Shown here piece by piece: positions 1 to 7,100 of a stretch of 24,716 nucleotides of DNA. Position 1 is the first letter of the stretch; each line of letters opens with the position of its first letter. Where the stretch lies: positions 1-24,716 of the forward strand of contig CBFIIT010000026.1 of NCBI GenBank assembly GCA_965662725.1, read 5' to 3'. The translations under genes were made by a program, and so were the position numbers. The notes beneath the pieces were generated by a model that was not told where the DNA came from, did no database searches, and worked only from the letters and a program-made list of their open reading frames with translations. This stretch comes from UBA8337 sp965662725. Its GTDB lineage: Bacteria; Pseudomonadota; Alphaproteobacteria; RS24.

Positions 1-1
1 T

Positions 2-538
2 GCGGCTAGGTCTTTTCAACTTGGCTCGTACGCAGACGATGAAGAACCAGCAGTCCGCGTAAGAAAAATGGCATATATGCCTGTCTTATCAATGTGGCTG
101 TTTGAATCATTTGTTTTTATAGATTCGCACTTCGGTTTAACCGGGTTCGAGTATGTTTTCGACCCGATAACCGTTTCGGTCTATTTAACAAGCACATTTT
201 TGTTTTTTGTAGTTTTTGCCTTACCGTCTGTTGAGAACTGGCCGCTCGGGGCTCAACCTTTGTTCAGATTATCACTAGCGGCGTCTTTTCTAATTTTTCC
301 TTTTGTAACTGCCTTGATTTACAGAGCGGAAAATCGAGTCGACCAAATATTACGGGGAAAATACGAAAGCTCGATAGTTGTTTCTTGTAGCGATCAGAGA
401 CTAGATTGCGAGAAGTGGTACTTTTTGGATAAGTCGTCAAAGTATGTTTTAATGTGGGATACCAACCTTTTAAGGGTTAGAGCCATTTCTCTGGAAGATG
501 TAAAAGAATTTTCCCAATCGTCAAATTCTTCTAAATAA
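2..538 (+). CDS. Unknown membrane protein, 3' part only
   Basis: I do not recognise this protein. The reading frame is open from the left edge to the TAA at 536-538. The first ATG (68) has no convincing ribosome binding site, and the 22 codons before it in the same frame contain no stop, so the gene probably begins outside the window. From the ATG the product would be 156 residues. It shows three hydrophobic stretches (about residues 4-20, 35-54 and 66-85), then a soluble tail of about 70 residues with two Cys (CSDQRLDC) and an acidic, Ser-rich end. This suggests an inner-membrane protein with a small C-terminal domain. A hand count over 121-480 gives about 41% GC, clearly below the genes that follow, so it may be an accessory or transferred gene. 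Function unknown. Confidence 0.55.
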   Translation, partial: AARSFQLGSYADDEEPAVRVRKMAYMPVLSMWLFESFVFIDSHFGLTGFEYVFDPITVSVYLTSTFLFFVVFALPSVENWPLGAQPLFRLSLAASFLIFPFVTALIYRAENRVDQILRGKYESSIVVSCSDQRLDCEKWYFLDKSSKYVLMWDTNLLRVRAISLEDVKEFSQSSNSSK

Positions 539-643
539 TTTTTGTCTTAACGCTCACCCAAAAACAAATATTCTCATTGAAAAGCAATAAGTTAAATCAC
601 TTTTAGCTTGCCTTTACCGCTAACGATTTCCTAACCTTACCCC

Positions 644-741
644 GTCAATCTTACGAAGTAGTCCCCAGTCGGGCTGCTCGCTTAATAAAATACCGTTCGC
701 GGAAATAGGCGGGAATTTCACTACTTCGTAATGAGATTGAC
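644..741. repeat. Imperfect inverted repeat with 57-nt centre
   Basis: The left arm is GTCAATC followed directly by TTACGAAGTAGT (644-662). The right arm is ACTACTTCGTAA, then a 3-base insertion TGA, then GATTGAC (720-741). The 12-base inner block and 7-base outer block are each perfect, so 19 base pairs form with a single 3-nt bulge. The enclosed segment is 57 nt. No T-run follows, so it is not an intrinsic terminator. Integron attC core sites (GTTRRRY/RYYYAAC) are absent. Confidence 0.75.
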
Positions 742-781
742 ACAGCCCGACACCAAATTGTCGGAGCTGTCTTATAACAAT

Positions 782-787
782 AAGGAG
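782..787 (+). promoter_or_regulatory. Ribosome binding site fixing the start at 797
   Basis: AAGGAG lies 9 bases before the ATG at 797. The earlier in-frame ATG at 731 lies inside the right arm of the inverted repeat and has no such site, so 797 is the preferred start. Confidence 0.6.
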
Positions 788-796
788 CGGTCAAAA

Positions 797-967
797 ATGC
801 TCGATACGGTTTTACTTGTTCTGATATTTTCTGCCCTCGGCGTCGCGCTGGTACTTAACATCGCGTTGCTGGTCTCAGGTCTTAAAAAAAAAAGGATGAT
901 TAGGTTTTTTGAACGCGTCTCGCCAATTCGGCTTCGACCACCGCCGCATCGGGAAAGCCTTCATTAA
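797..967 (+). CDS. Tiny one-helix membrane protein (unknown)
   Basis: As sequenced this encodes 56 residues: a hydrophobic helix at about residues 2-27, then Lys/Arg-rich residues (GLKKKRM) and an Arg/Pro-rich tail. The family is not recognised. The tail lies antisense to the last 68 bases of the CCA-adding enzyme gene, and its composition (RLRPPPHR) looks like a shadow of that gene. Right after the membrane helix there is a run of ten A (884-893). In the -1 frame after that run the reading is Lys-Asp-Asp-stop (TAG 901-903), which would give a compact protein of about 34-35 residues ending just at the neighbouring stop codon. A sequencing indel, slippage or frameshifting could therefore alter the true end. 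A single-pass inner-membrane microprotein is likely; the role is unknown. Confidence 0.5.
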   Translation: MLDTVLLVLIFSALGVALVLNIALLVSGLKKKRMIRFFERVSPIRLRPPPHRESLH

Positions 968-2138
968 CCCACCAGTGCTCCAGCGCTTTTGACATGGTGC
1001 CCATTTCAGGCCCATTGGGCAGACCGGCTTTTTGCATCATCGCGCCGGTGAGCGGAAATTTCGGCCGCTGATAATCTTGCGCCGCCGCCACCGCCGCTTG
1101 CAATGCGGGGGTGTTGTCAGCATTACCTTGAGACGCCAGCGCCAGCAAAGCGCGGTCGGCCACCGCTTGCGCGCCGTCAAAATAAAGCGCGGCGGGCAAA
1201 CGCGTCACATCCAGCGGCATCTCCACCGCCTTCATCAGCCGCAAGGTCTGCTTGTTTGACAGCTTCAAGGCAATGGCCAAAGACTGCGCCGCATCTTCGG
1301 CCAATGGGGGGGGTGTGGGCAGCAGGCTCATCAGGCGCAAAAGCGGGTCATCGCTCAGCAACACCATTTTATCGGTCATTTGAAAATCCACCGGCTCTAC
1401 TGCCAATATAGGGCGCAATAGCCCGGCTTTATGCAAAGCCCGCGCTGCCAATGCCGCGCTTGGTAGGGCCATAATTTTCAGCATTTCCTGCTGCTTGCGC
1501 TCGCCCGATAGCGCGCGAAGCTGCACTGCCGCCGCTTGGCAAGCCGCCAGCGCATCGGCGTTCATATCGGCCTCAGGCGTCAGGCGAAAGTGAAAGCGGA
1601 AATAGCGCAGCACCCGCAAATAATCTTCCTCAATGCGGGCGGTGGCTTGGCCGATAAAGCGCACATGCTTGGCGGCAATATCAGCCAGCCCCGCGCCCGT
1701 CGGGTCATGCAGCGTGCCATCGGCATCGGCATAAAGCGCGTTAATGGTGAAGTCGCGCCGCGCCGCATCGCCCTGCCAATCTTTGGTGAAAGCCACTTCG
1801 GCATGGCGGCCATCGGTTTCCATATCCACCCGCAAAGTGGTGATTTCATAAACCAGCGGCCTATCCGCCTCATACATAATGGCCGAAACAGTGCCGTGCT
1901 TAATGCCGGTCGGCACGGTTTTAATCTTTGCCGCTTTCAGGCGAGACATCACTTCTTGCGGCGGCAAATCGGTCGCCATATCGACTTCCGTATCAGCCGT
2001 AGCGAGGCCCATCAGCGTATCGCGCACGCAACCACCAACGCAACGCGTGGTCGCATCATCACCGTTCAGCAGCGATAAAATCTGTTGCGTTTGCGGACGG
2101 TCAAGCCAGCCGCGATGTTTGGCATCCAGCTCGGTCAT
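900..2138 (-). CDS. cca: CCA tRNA nucleotidyltransferase
   Basis: The enzyme adds or repairs the 3'-terminal CCA of tRNAs in the cytoplasm. It is 412 aa, a normal length for the class II (Cca/PcnB) family. The N-terminal nucleotidyltransferase fold shows VGGCVRD at residues 34-40 and the metal-binding motif at 51-53. There Glu51-Val-Asp53 stands where many relatives have Asp-x-Asp, so the active-site pair may be Glu/Asp. RRDFTINA (127-134) and EDYLRVLRYFRF (171-182) are the family's motifs for nucleotide selection and the neck. The C-terminal two thirds are helical, as expected for the tRNA-binding body. The ATG at 2138 lies 5 bases after the stop of the DUF6111 gene, so it is probably the last cistron of the minus-strand operon. 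The stop at 900-902 meets the opposing small ORF. Confidence 0.93.
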   Translation of the reverse strand: MTELDAKHRGWLDRPQTQQILSLLNGDDATTRCVGGCVRDTLMGLATADTEVDMATDLPPQEVMSRLKAAKIKTVPTGIKHGTVSAIMYEADRPLVYEITTLRVDMETDGRHAEVAFTKDWQGDAARRDFTINALYADADGTLHDPTGAGLADIAAKHVRFIGQATARIEEDYLRVLRYFRFHFRLTPEADMNADALAACQAAAVQLRALSGERKQQEMLKIMALPSAALAARALHKAGLLRPILAVEPVDFQMTDKMVLLSDDPLLRLMSLLPTPPPLAEDAAQSLAIALKLSNKQTLRLMKAVEMPLDVTRLPAALYFDGAQAVADRALLALASQGNADNTPALQAAVAAAQDYQRPKFPLTGAMMQKAGLPNGPEMGTMSKALEHWWVNEGFPDAAVVEAELARRVQKT

Positions 2139-2143
2139 TTTGT

Positions 2144-2401
2144 TTATTCAAATCTGCCGGGCACAATCTCGCCGTCTTTATAGCTCGGCGAAATATATGT
2201 GCCCTCCGGCGCATTGCCCGTGCTGGCCCGATAGCCGCCAAGACTGGCCACCACCAGTGCCAATCCGGCAATCGCCGCAAAAGCATAATATTTGCGCGTT
2301 TGCGCGCTCGGCTTTTTCGCCGCAATAAACCGCACCCAAACCCATGTCAGTATAAACGGTAACGCGAACAAAAACGCATTCAGTGCCAGTATTCTTAGCA
2401 T
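2144..2401 (-). CDS. DUF6111-like small membrane protein
   Basis: This encodes an 85-residue protein with two hydrophobic segments (about residues 4-25 and 39-55) separated by a Lys/Arg-rich loop (AAKKPSAQTRK). The polar C-terminus (APEGTYISPSYKDGEIVPG) is typical of the small alphaproteobacterial DUF6111 family, which sits next to Nudix and CCA genes in related genomes; this assignment is from memory of the family pattern. A longer frame exists up to 2452. The ATG at 2401 is preferred because GGAGGAT sits 6 bases upstream, and because it overlaps the Nudix stop (ATGCTAA, 7 bases), implying translational coupling. The function of the family is not known. Confidence 0.75.
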   Translation of the reverse strand: MLRILALNAFLFALPFILTWVWVRFIAAKKPSAQTRKYYAFAAIAGLALVVASLGGYRASTGNAPEGTYISPSYKDGEIVPGRFE

Positions 2402-3051
2402 TCGGCTATCCTCCGGCTCATATGCACCAGCATACCTGCTGTCGCTCCCCAAATATTATAGCCCTGATAGTCCATAGAATAAAAGTTCCACATGCGGCCT
2501 TTCCATTCGCCGCTATCGGTCTTCCAGTTTTCTTCGCTCAGGGCGATATGCGCCGGTACTTCAAAAATATCGGCAACTTCGTTTTTATCGGGCGTCAAGG
2601 TGAAGCCCGGCCTGACAAAACCGACGACCGGTAAAATCAGAAATCCGGTGCCGGTTTGATAAGTGTCCAGCACACCGGCAATCTCTACATGCGACGGGTC
2701 GAGGCCGATCTCTTCTTCCGCTTCGCGCAAGGCAGCGGCAATCGGCGTTTCGTCACTATCTTCCACTTTACCACCGGGAAAAGCCACTTGGCCCGAATGT
2801 TTCTCCAAATGGTCAGCCCGACGGGTCAACAAAATGGATGGCTCGTCAAGATGTTCGACCAGCGGCACCAACACAGCGGCAAGGCGCAAATCGCGGGTCA
2901 TTTCTTCGATTTCGGCCTGATTTAAATTATCGTTCAAATCGCCTTCAACGCGTTGGTCGCGCAACTGGCCCAGCCCGTTTAATTGGTCCGGCGTCGGCAA
3001 ATCGGCGCGGGCAATGGATTGTAATTTGGCGCGATAATCCATCGGCGTCAC
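2395..3051 (-). CDS. Nudix hydrolase, CoA pyrophosphatase type
   Basis: This is a 218-aa Nudix protein. It most likely hydrolyses coenzyme A or acyl-CoA to 4'-phosphopantetheine (or its acyl form) and 3',5'-ADP. The CoA-type signature LLTRRADHLEKHSGQVAFPGG (residues 74-94) runs directly into the Nudix box, whose metal-binding core REAEEEIGL is at 109-117. This arrangement matches the E. coli NudL/YeaB family. The annotated start is GTG at 3051, overlapping the DUF1285 stop (GTGA). An ATG three codons in (3042) is an alternative, and neither has a strong ribosome binding site, so coupling to the upstream gene is likely. The downstream DUF6111 gene overlaps its stop by 7 bases. The family call is firm; the substrate is inferred. 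Confidence 0.88.
   Translation of the reverse strand: MTPMDYRAKLQSIARADLPTPDQLNGLGQLRDQRVEGDLNDNLNQAEIEEMTRDLRLAAVLVPLVEHLDEPSILLTRRADHLEKHSGQVAFPGGKVEDSDETPIAAALREAEEEIGLDPSHVEIAGVLDTYQTGTGFLILPVVGFVRPGFTLTPDKNEVADIFEVPAHIALSEENWKTDSGEWKGRMWNFYSMDYQGYNIWGATAGMLVHMSRRIAEC
2408..2414 (-). promoter_or_regulatory. Ribosome binding site for the DUF6111 gene
   Basis: GGAGGAT on the minus strand, inside the end of the Nudix gene and 6 bases before the ATG at 2401. It decides that start over the longer frame to 2452. Confidence 0.65.
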
Positions 3052-3638
3052 AGACCCGCTTCTTCAGCCGAGGAAATCGGGAAGAATAAGCCATGGCTCC
3101 AAACGCCGAACTGCCCGTCATGCACTTGCCCCAGCTCGACCAAATCATAAAATACGGCACGCGCAATCAACGCTTCCAGCCGCGCCCGCACATGCACATA
3201 AGGCGAGGGCTGGCCGGTTTTCTCATCAATCACAAAGCGCATCGGATGGTCAGGCCCGGCTTCGGTAAAGTCACCGACATTGGTTTCAAATCGCAAAACC
3301 TGCTCGCGCCCCTCGCCACTCACTGTCATCAGCGTGGCGATAAACGGCGCGTCTTCCACCTCAATGCGAATTTTTTCAACCGGCGTCACCAGATAATGCT
3401 CGCCATCTTCATCATGGCGCAAAATGGTTGAGAACAGTCGCACCAGTTTTTTGCGACCGATCGGCGAATTATCATAATACCATTGCCCATCGCGGGCGAT
3501 TTTCATGCCGATATCGCCGCAATAATCCGGCTCCCATAAATGCACCGGCGGCAGACCGCGTTCACCGGTCTCCGGATTGCCGGCTTTCTCGGCATCGGCA
3601 ACAATTTTCATCAACGCATTGGCGGCTTCTTCAGACAT
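3048..3638 (-). CDS. DUF1285 family protein
   Basis: A 196-aa cytoplasmic protein of the DUF1285 (PF06938) family. Visible family hallmarks are LPPVHLWEPDYCGDIGMKI (residues 29-47), IARDGQWYYDNSPIGRKKLVR, and the LVTPVEKIRIEVEDAPF block near the middle. The family is conserved in alphaproteobacteria, structures exist, but no biochemical function is established. No signal peptide or membrane segment is seen. GGGGAAG (about 3645-3651, minus strand) supports the ATG at 3638. It lies 24 bases after the GNAT gene and overlaps the Nudix start by four bases, so it belongs to the same transcript. Association with CoA-consuming and acetyl-CoA-using neighbours is only contextual. Confidence 0.85.
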   Translation of the reverse strand: MSEEAANALMKIVADAEKAGNPETGERGLPPVHLWEPDYCGDIGMKIARDGQWYYDNSPIGRKKLVRLFSTILRHDEDGEHYLVTPVEKIRIEVEDAPFIATLMTVSGEGREQVLRFETNVGDFTEAGPDHPMRFVIDEKTGQPSPYVHVRARLEALIARAVFYDLVELGQVHDGQFGVWSHGLFFPISSAEEAGL

Positions 3639-3662
3639 AAGCTTCCCCTATTGAGGCGGAAA

Positions 3663-4172
3663 CTAGCACAATTCCGGCGCGCGGCGAACCGTGCCGGCCA
3701 GCGCGGCACAATCGGTCGCAGCTTCAGCCGAAGACGGGCGAAGCAATAAGCGCTGCGGGTCAACCGGCCCGGGCAGCTTCACAGCGGAAGAGGCGACACC
3801 AAAACCGCTCTTTTGATAATAGGGCAAATCACCGACCAAAACGGTAAAATGAAACTTTACGGCATCAATCGCCGCCAGCGCGTCTTGCATTAAGGCTTGC
3901 CCGACACCGCGCCCTTGAATATCGGGATGCACGGCCAAAGGCCCCAAAAGCAGGCCTGATTTATCGGCAATCATTACCGGCCAAAAGGATATCGCGCCCA
4001 GCAATGCGGCATCGTCATTTACCGCAATCCGGTCATAAGCAGTGATACGCCGATTGCCCTCGCGCAAACGTTCTGCCGTGCGGGCCAGCCGCCCCGGGCC
4101 AAAGGCGATATCCAGCAATTGCGAAAGCGCATCATCAGCAGCACTTTGTGCGAGAATTTTGAAATCTGTCAT
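3663..4172 (-). CDS. GNAT family N-acetyltransferase
   Basis: A 169-aa protein with one GNAT domain that transfers an acetyl group from acetyl-CoA to an amine; the substrate is unknown. Motif A is clear: LLLGPLAVHPDIQGRGVGQALM (residues 74-95) carries the acetyl-CoA pyrophosphate loop Q-G-R-G-V-G. PYYQKSGFG (117-125) is the usual end of motif B. The shape resembles the YhbS-like stand-alone acetyltransferases. The stop lies 24 bases before DUF1285, so it probably heads the minus-strand operon ending in cca. The upstream 187 bases contain no gene and are the likely promoter region. Confidence 0.87.
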   Translation of the reverse strand: MTDFKILAQSAADDALSQLLDIAFGPGRLARTAERLREGNRRITAYDRIAVNDDAALLGAISFWPVMIADKSGLLLGPLAVHPDIQGRGVGQALMQDALAAIDAVKFHFTVLVGDLPYYQKSGFGVASSAVKLPGPVDPQRLLLRPSSAEAATDCAALAGTVRRAPELC

Positions 4173-4359
4173 TTTAGAAACCTTGGGGGTCTTCCTCTAA
4201 TTGTGACCCTGAATGTGAAATCGGCAAACGAGATTGTGCCGCGCCTTTCGGGCAGCCGCTTCTTATCGTCGTCGCAAATTGGTTTTCACATTATCCCCCA
4301 GCGGTAAATATCGCATGGGTTTAGCGTGCAGACAGCGAATTGTCCATCAAAACAATCAA

Positions 4360-5307
4360 TTAAGCAGAGAAGATAAAGCCCATATAAGCGGCATAAAGGG
4401 CCAGGCAAATGCCGCCTTCAAGGCGCGACATACGATAGCCCGACGCCATGAAAATAAAGCCGAGACAAGCAACACCGAACATAATCGGGATATCGCGCAT
4501 CGCCATCATTTCCGAAATCGGCAAAGGTGCAATCACCGCCGTGACGCCCAATATAAGAAGGATATTGGAAATATTACTGCCGATAATATTACCGACAGCG
4601 AGACCGGCATGGCCGCGTGTGGCAGCAACCAGCGACACGGCAAGCTCCGGCAGGCTGGTGCCGATAGCCACCAAGCTAAGCGCGATAACCGCTTCCGATA
4701 TACCTAAAATGCGCGCCATGCCGACCGCCCCGTCGACCATTAATTCGGCTCCCCAAATAATGCCGATAATGCCGATCAATAAAACGCCAAAGGCGAAAAA
4801 AGTCGGGCCGGGCACCAGATTTTCATCGACACCGGCTTCCGCTTCTTGCGTGTCTTCTTCATTGCGGGCGCTGCTGAACAAATAAATCGTGAAGCCGATG
4901 AGAACCGCCAGCAAGGCCAATCCGGCCACGCGATTGATGAAACCGAGATAGCCCAAAGCCACCAGCACGGCCGAAATTGCCAGCATCACGCCACCATCGC
5001 GGCCCAATGTTCCGCGATTGATGAAAAATGGACTGACCATGGCCATCGCGCCCAGCACCAATAAAATATTGGCGATATTGCTGCCCACAACATTGCCGAT
5101 CGAAATATCCGGCTGACCGTCAAAAGCGGCGTTAAGCGATACGGTCAATTCAGGCGCGGATGTGCCGAAAGCGATAATCGTCAAGCCAATAAGAAGAGGT
5201 GAAACGCGCAAATGATGCGCCACCGTTACGGCGCCGCGCAACAACGCCTCGCCAGCCAAGCCAAGCACGATAAATCCGGCAATAAGGGAAAGCAGAGATG
5301 ATTCCAT
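4360..5307 (-). CDS. Calcium/sodium antiporter (CaCA family)
   Basis: An inner-membrane cation antiporter of the YrbG-like CaCA branch, expected to exchange Ca2+ for Na+ or H+. It is 315 aa from the chosen start, normal for bacterial members, with about ten hydrophobic helices in two inverted halves. Each half has the alpha-repeat ion site: GTSAPE (48-53) with GNVVGSN (71-77), and GTSLPE (216-221) with GNIIGSN (239-245). An acidic cytoplasmic loop (about 148-163) separates the halves. The frame extends to an ATG at 5346, but the added 13 residues are polar and not family-like, so the ATG at 5307 is chosen; neither has a strong ribosome binding site. It stands alone, divergent from the acyl-CoA synthetase gene. 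Confidence 0.9.
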   Translation of the reverse strand: MESSLLSLIAGFIVLGLAGEALLRGAVTVAHHLRVSPLLIGLTIIAFGTSAPELTVSLNAAFDGQPDISIGNVVGSNIANILLVLGAMAMVSPFFINRGTLGRDGGVMLAISAVLVALGYLGFINRVAGLALLAVLIGFTIYLFSSARNEEDTQEAEAGVDENLVPGPTFFAFGVLLIGIIGIIWGAELMVDGAVGMARILGISEAVIALSLVAIGTSLPELAVSLVAATRGHAGLAVGNIIGSNISNILLILGVTAVIAPLPISEMMAMRDIPIMFGVACLGFIFMASGYRMSRLEGGICLALYAAYMGFIFSA

Positions 5308-5456
5308 GCCCGATATGTAACACGCAGACGCCGGATTGAGGGGCAAAAATATGCCGCAACAAAAAAAATCAGAAAATGCATGAAAAGCTGCGTGAAAAGG
5401 CTTGTCGGCTTGGCGTCAAAGTCTTAGCGTTTTGAAAGAGTTTGGCTTTGCATGCA

Positions 5457-5463
5457 GGGAGGA
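5457..5463 (+). promoter_or_regulatory. Ribosome binding site of the acyl-CoA synthetase
   Basis: GGGAGGA lies 5 bases before the ATG at 5469. It rules out the upstream in-frame ATG at 5442, which would put the site inside the coding region. Confidence 0.75.
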
Positions 5464-5468
5464 CGACC

Positions 5469-7100
5469 ATGCAGTGGAATTTTGGTGATATGATTGACGC
5501 TATTGTGCCGGTTTTACCGGAGGGGCATTTGGCTCTGGCACATGGTGACCGCGAAATCACGTGGCAAGAAATGAGCGCGCGGACCAATAATTTGGCGCGC
5601 AACTTATTGGCCAATGGGGCAAAAACCGGCGACAAGGTCGGCTTTTATATGCGCAATCGCCCGGAATATAGCGAATTGCTGGTCGCCTGTTTTAGGGGGC
5701 GACTGGTGCATGTGAATGTCAATTATCGCTATGTCGCCGATGAGGTGCATTATATTTTCGACAATTCCGATGCTACGGTCGTTGTTTACGGCAAAGAGTT
5801 TCGCGACAATATCGAGCAATTGCGCCCGCGCTTGCCGAATGTGAAGCAATGGATTGAAGTCAGTGACGGCAATCCGGTCGAGGACGGTTCTCTGCCCGAC
5901 GGCATTTTGGACTATGAAGCACTGGTGCGTGAAGGCGATGGCAGCAATCTGGATATTGAGCGCTCCGGCGAAGATTTGCTGTTTCTTTACACCGGTGGCA
6001 CGACAGGCATGCCGAAAGGGGTGATGTGGGAGCAGCATAATTTGCGTGAAACACAAACCTTGGCCTTGCGCGCTTTGGGCGAAGTGCCGGAAACCATGGA
6101 TGCCTTGATTGCCAGCTTGAAAGAAGCCGGCCCCGGCCAAGTCTATATTCCGGCCTGCCCGCTTATGCATGGTACCGGCTTGTTTACCGCTATGGGCGTG
6201 ATTATGAGCGGCGGAACCATTGTTACACTGGAAGCCGCCTCGCTAAATGCACAGGAATTATGGTCAACCGTCGAACGCCGCAAAGTTGAATATATGGCGA
6301 TTGTCGGTGACGCTTTTGCCAAACCGATGGTGCAAGAATTGAAAGATAATCCCGGCGCTTATGATATCTCATCCGTGGCCAGCATTGTCTCCTCAGGAGT
6401 TATGTGGTCGATGGAAGTAAAGCAGGAAATGCTCGACTATCTGCCGGATGAATGCATGTTGGCCGATAGTTTCGGCTCGTCTGAAGCTGTCGGTTTCGGC
6501 TCTTCCATCACGATGAAAAACATGCCGGTCAAAACTGCCAAATTTACCACTAATGAAATGTGCAAAGTGTTTGACGAGAATGATAATGAAATCCCGTGGG
6601 GCAGCGAGACACCGGGCTTTATTGCCTTTGGTGGCCCAATACCGCTCGGCTATTACAAGGTTGAAGAGAAGACCGCCAAGACCTTTAAAACCATTAACGG
6701 CCAGCGCTTCTCTATACCGGGCGATTATTGCTTGGTCTCACCGGAAGGTGAATTGACGCTTCTGGGTCGTGGCTCGGTTTGCATTAACTCGGCCGGTGAG
6801 AAAATTTATCCGGAAGAAGTGGAAGAAGCATTGAAATTGCATGACGCGATTGATGATGCGCTGGTCGTTGGTGTACCGGACGAAAAATGGGGCCAAGCGG
6901 TTACCGCCGTTGTCAAAACCGTTGATGGCGGAGCGTTCGATGAAACGGAATTGAAAGCTTTTTGCAAAACCAAGCTGGCTGCCTATAAGACACCGAAACA
7001 CGTCTTCCATGGCGGCCCGCCCTTCCGTGCGCCAAATGGCAAGGCCGATTATAAAAGCGTTACGGAATTTGCTATCGAGGAAGTCGAGAAACGCGCATGA
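5469..7100 (+). CDS. Acyl-CoA synthetase, FadD3/FadD19-like
   Basis: An ATP-dependent ligase of the ANL superfamily, 543 aa, which activates a carboxylic acid to its acyl-CoA via an acyl-adenylate. YTGGTTGMPKG (174-184) is the P-loop. DSFGSSEAVGFGSS (333-346) is the adenine-binding region. LGRGSVCINSAGEKIYPEEVE (432-452) is the hinge and C-domain entry. PNGKADYK (522-529) holds the likely catalytic Lys525. The GRGSVCIN...GEK.YPEEVE and final PNGKADYK patterns match the branch containing mycobacterial FadD3/FadD19, which act on steroid rings or side chains; the true substrate here cannot be read. It overlaps the next gene by four bases (ATGA), so the two are coupled. Confidence 0.9.
   Translation: MQWNFGDMIDAIVPVLPEGHLALAHGDREITWQEMSARTNNLARNLLANGAKTGDKVGFYMRNRPEYSELLVACFRGRLVHVNVNYRYVADEVHYIFDNSDATVVVYGKEFRDNIEQLRPRLPNVKQWIEVSDGNPVEDGSLPDGILDYEALVREGDGSNLDIERSGEDLLFLYTGGTTGMPKGVMWEQHNLRETQTLALRALGEVPETMDALIASLKEAGPGQVYIPACPLMHGTGLFTAMGVIMSGGTIVTLEAASLNAQELWSTVERRKVEYMAIVGDAFAKPMVQELKDNPGAYDISSVASIVSSGVMWSMEVKQEMLDYLPDECMLADSFGSSEAVGFGSSITMKNMPVKTAKFTTNEMCKVFDENDNEIPWGSETPGFIAFGGPIPLGYYKVEEKTAKTFKTINGQRFSIPGDYCLVSPEGELTLLGRGSVCINSAGEKIYPEEVEEALKLHDAIDDALVVGVPDEKWGQAVTAVVKTVDGGAFDETELKAFCKTKLAAYKTPKHVFHGGPPFRAPNGKADYKSVTEFAIEEVEKRA

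Larger units (their letters stand above)
539..796. other. Structured AT-rich intergenic region
   Basis: This 258-base gap carries no recognisable gene. It holds a long imperfect inverted repeat (644-662 with 720-741), a second pair of complementary 9-mers (668-676 and 743-751) and a small hairpin (CCGACA/TGTCGG) around 748-765. It ends in the ribosome binding site of the small ORF at 797. The density of self-complementary segments suggests an RNA leader or the remnant of a small mobile or repeat element. I could not match it to a named riboswitch or RNA family. Confidence 0.4.

Noticed and set aside
644..741. Integron attC site
   Set aside because: The inverted repeat size fits, but GTTRRRY/RYYYAAC core sites and an adjacent integrase or cassette array are absent.
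884..909. Bidirectional terminator between the small ORF and cca
   Set aside because: There is an A-run on one side and a T-run on the other, but no GC-rich stem between them.
1536..2078. 180-aa plus-strand ORF antisense to cca
   Set aside because: Composition (His/Arg/Ile-rich) and full overlap with a confident gene mark it as a shadow.
4200..4227. Minus-strand promoter for the GNAT-cca operon (TTGCCG-N16-CACAAT)
   Set aside because: Only 4 of 6 matches in each box; chance level by eye.
4234..4707. 157-aa plus-strand ORF opposite the antiporter gene
   Set aside because: Mostly antisense to a confident gene, polar and low-complexity; no ribosome binding site.
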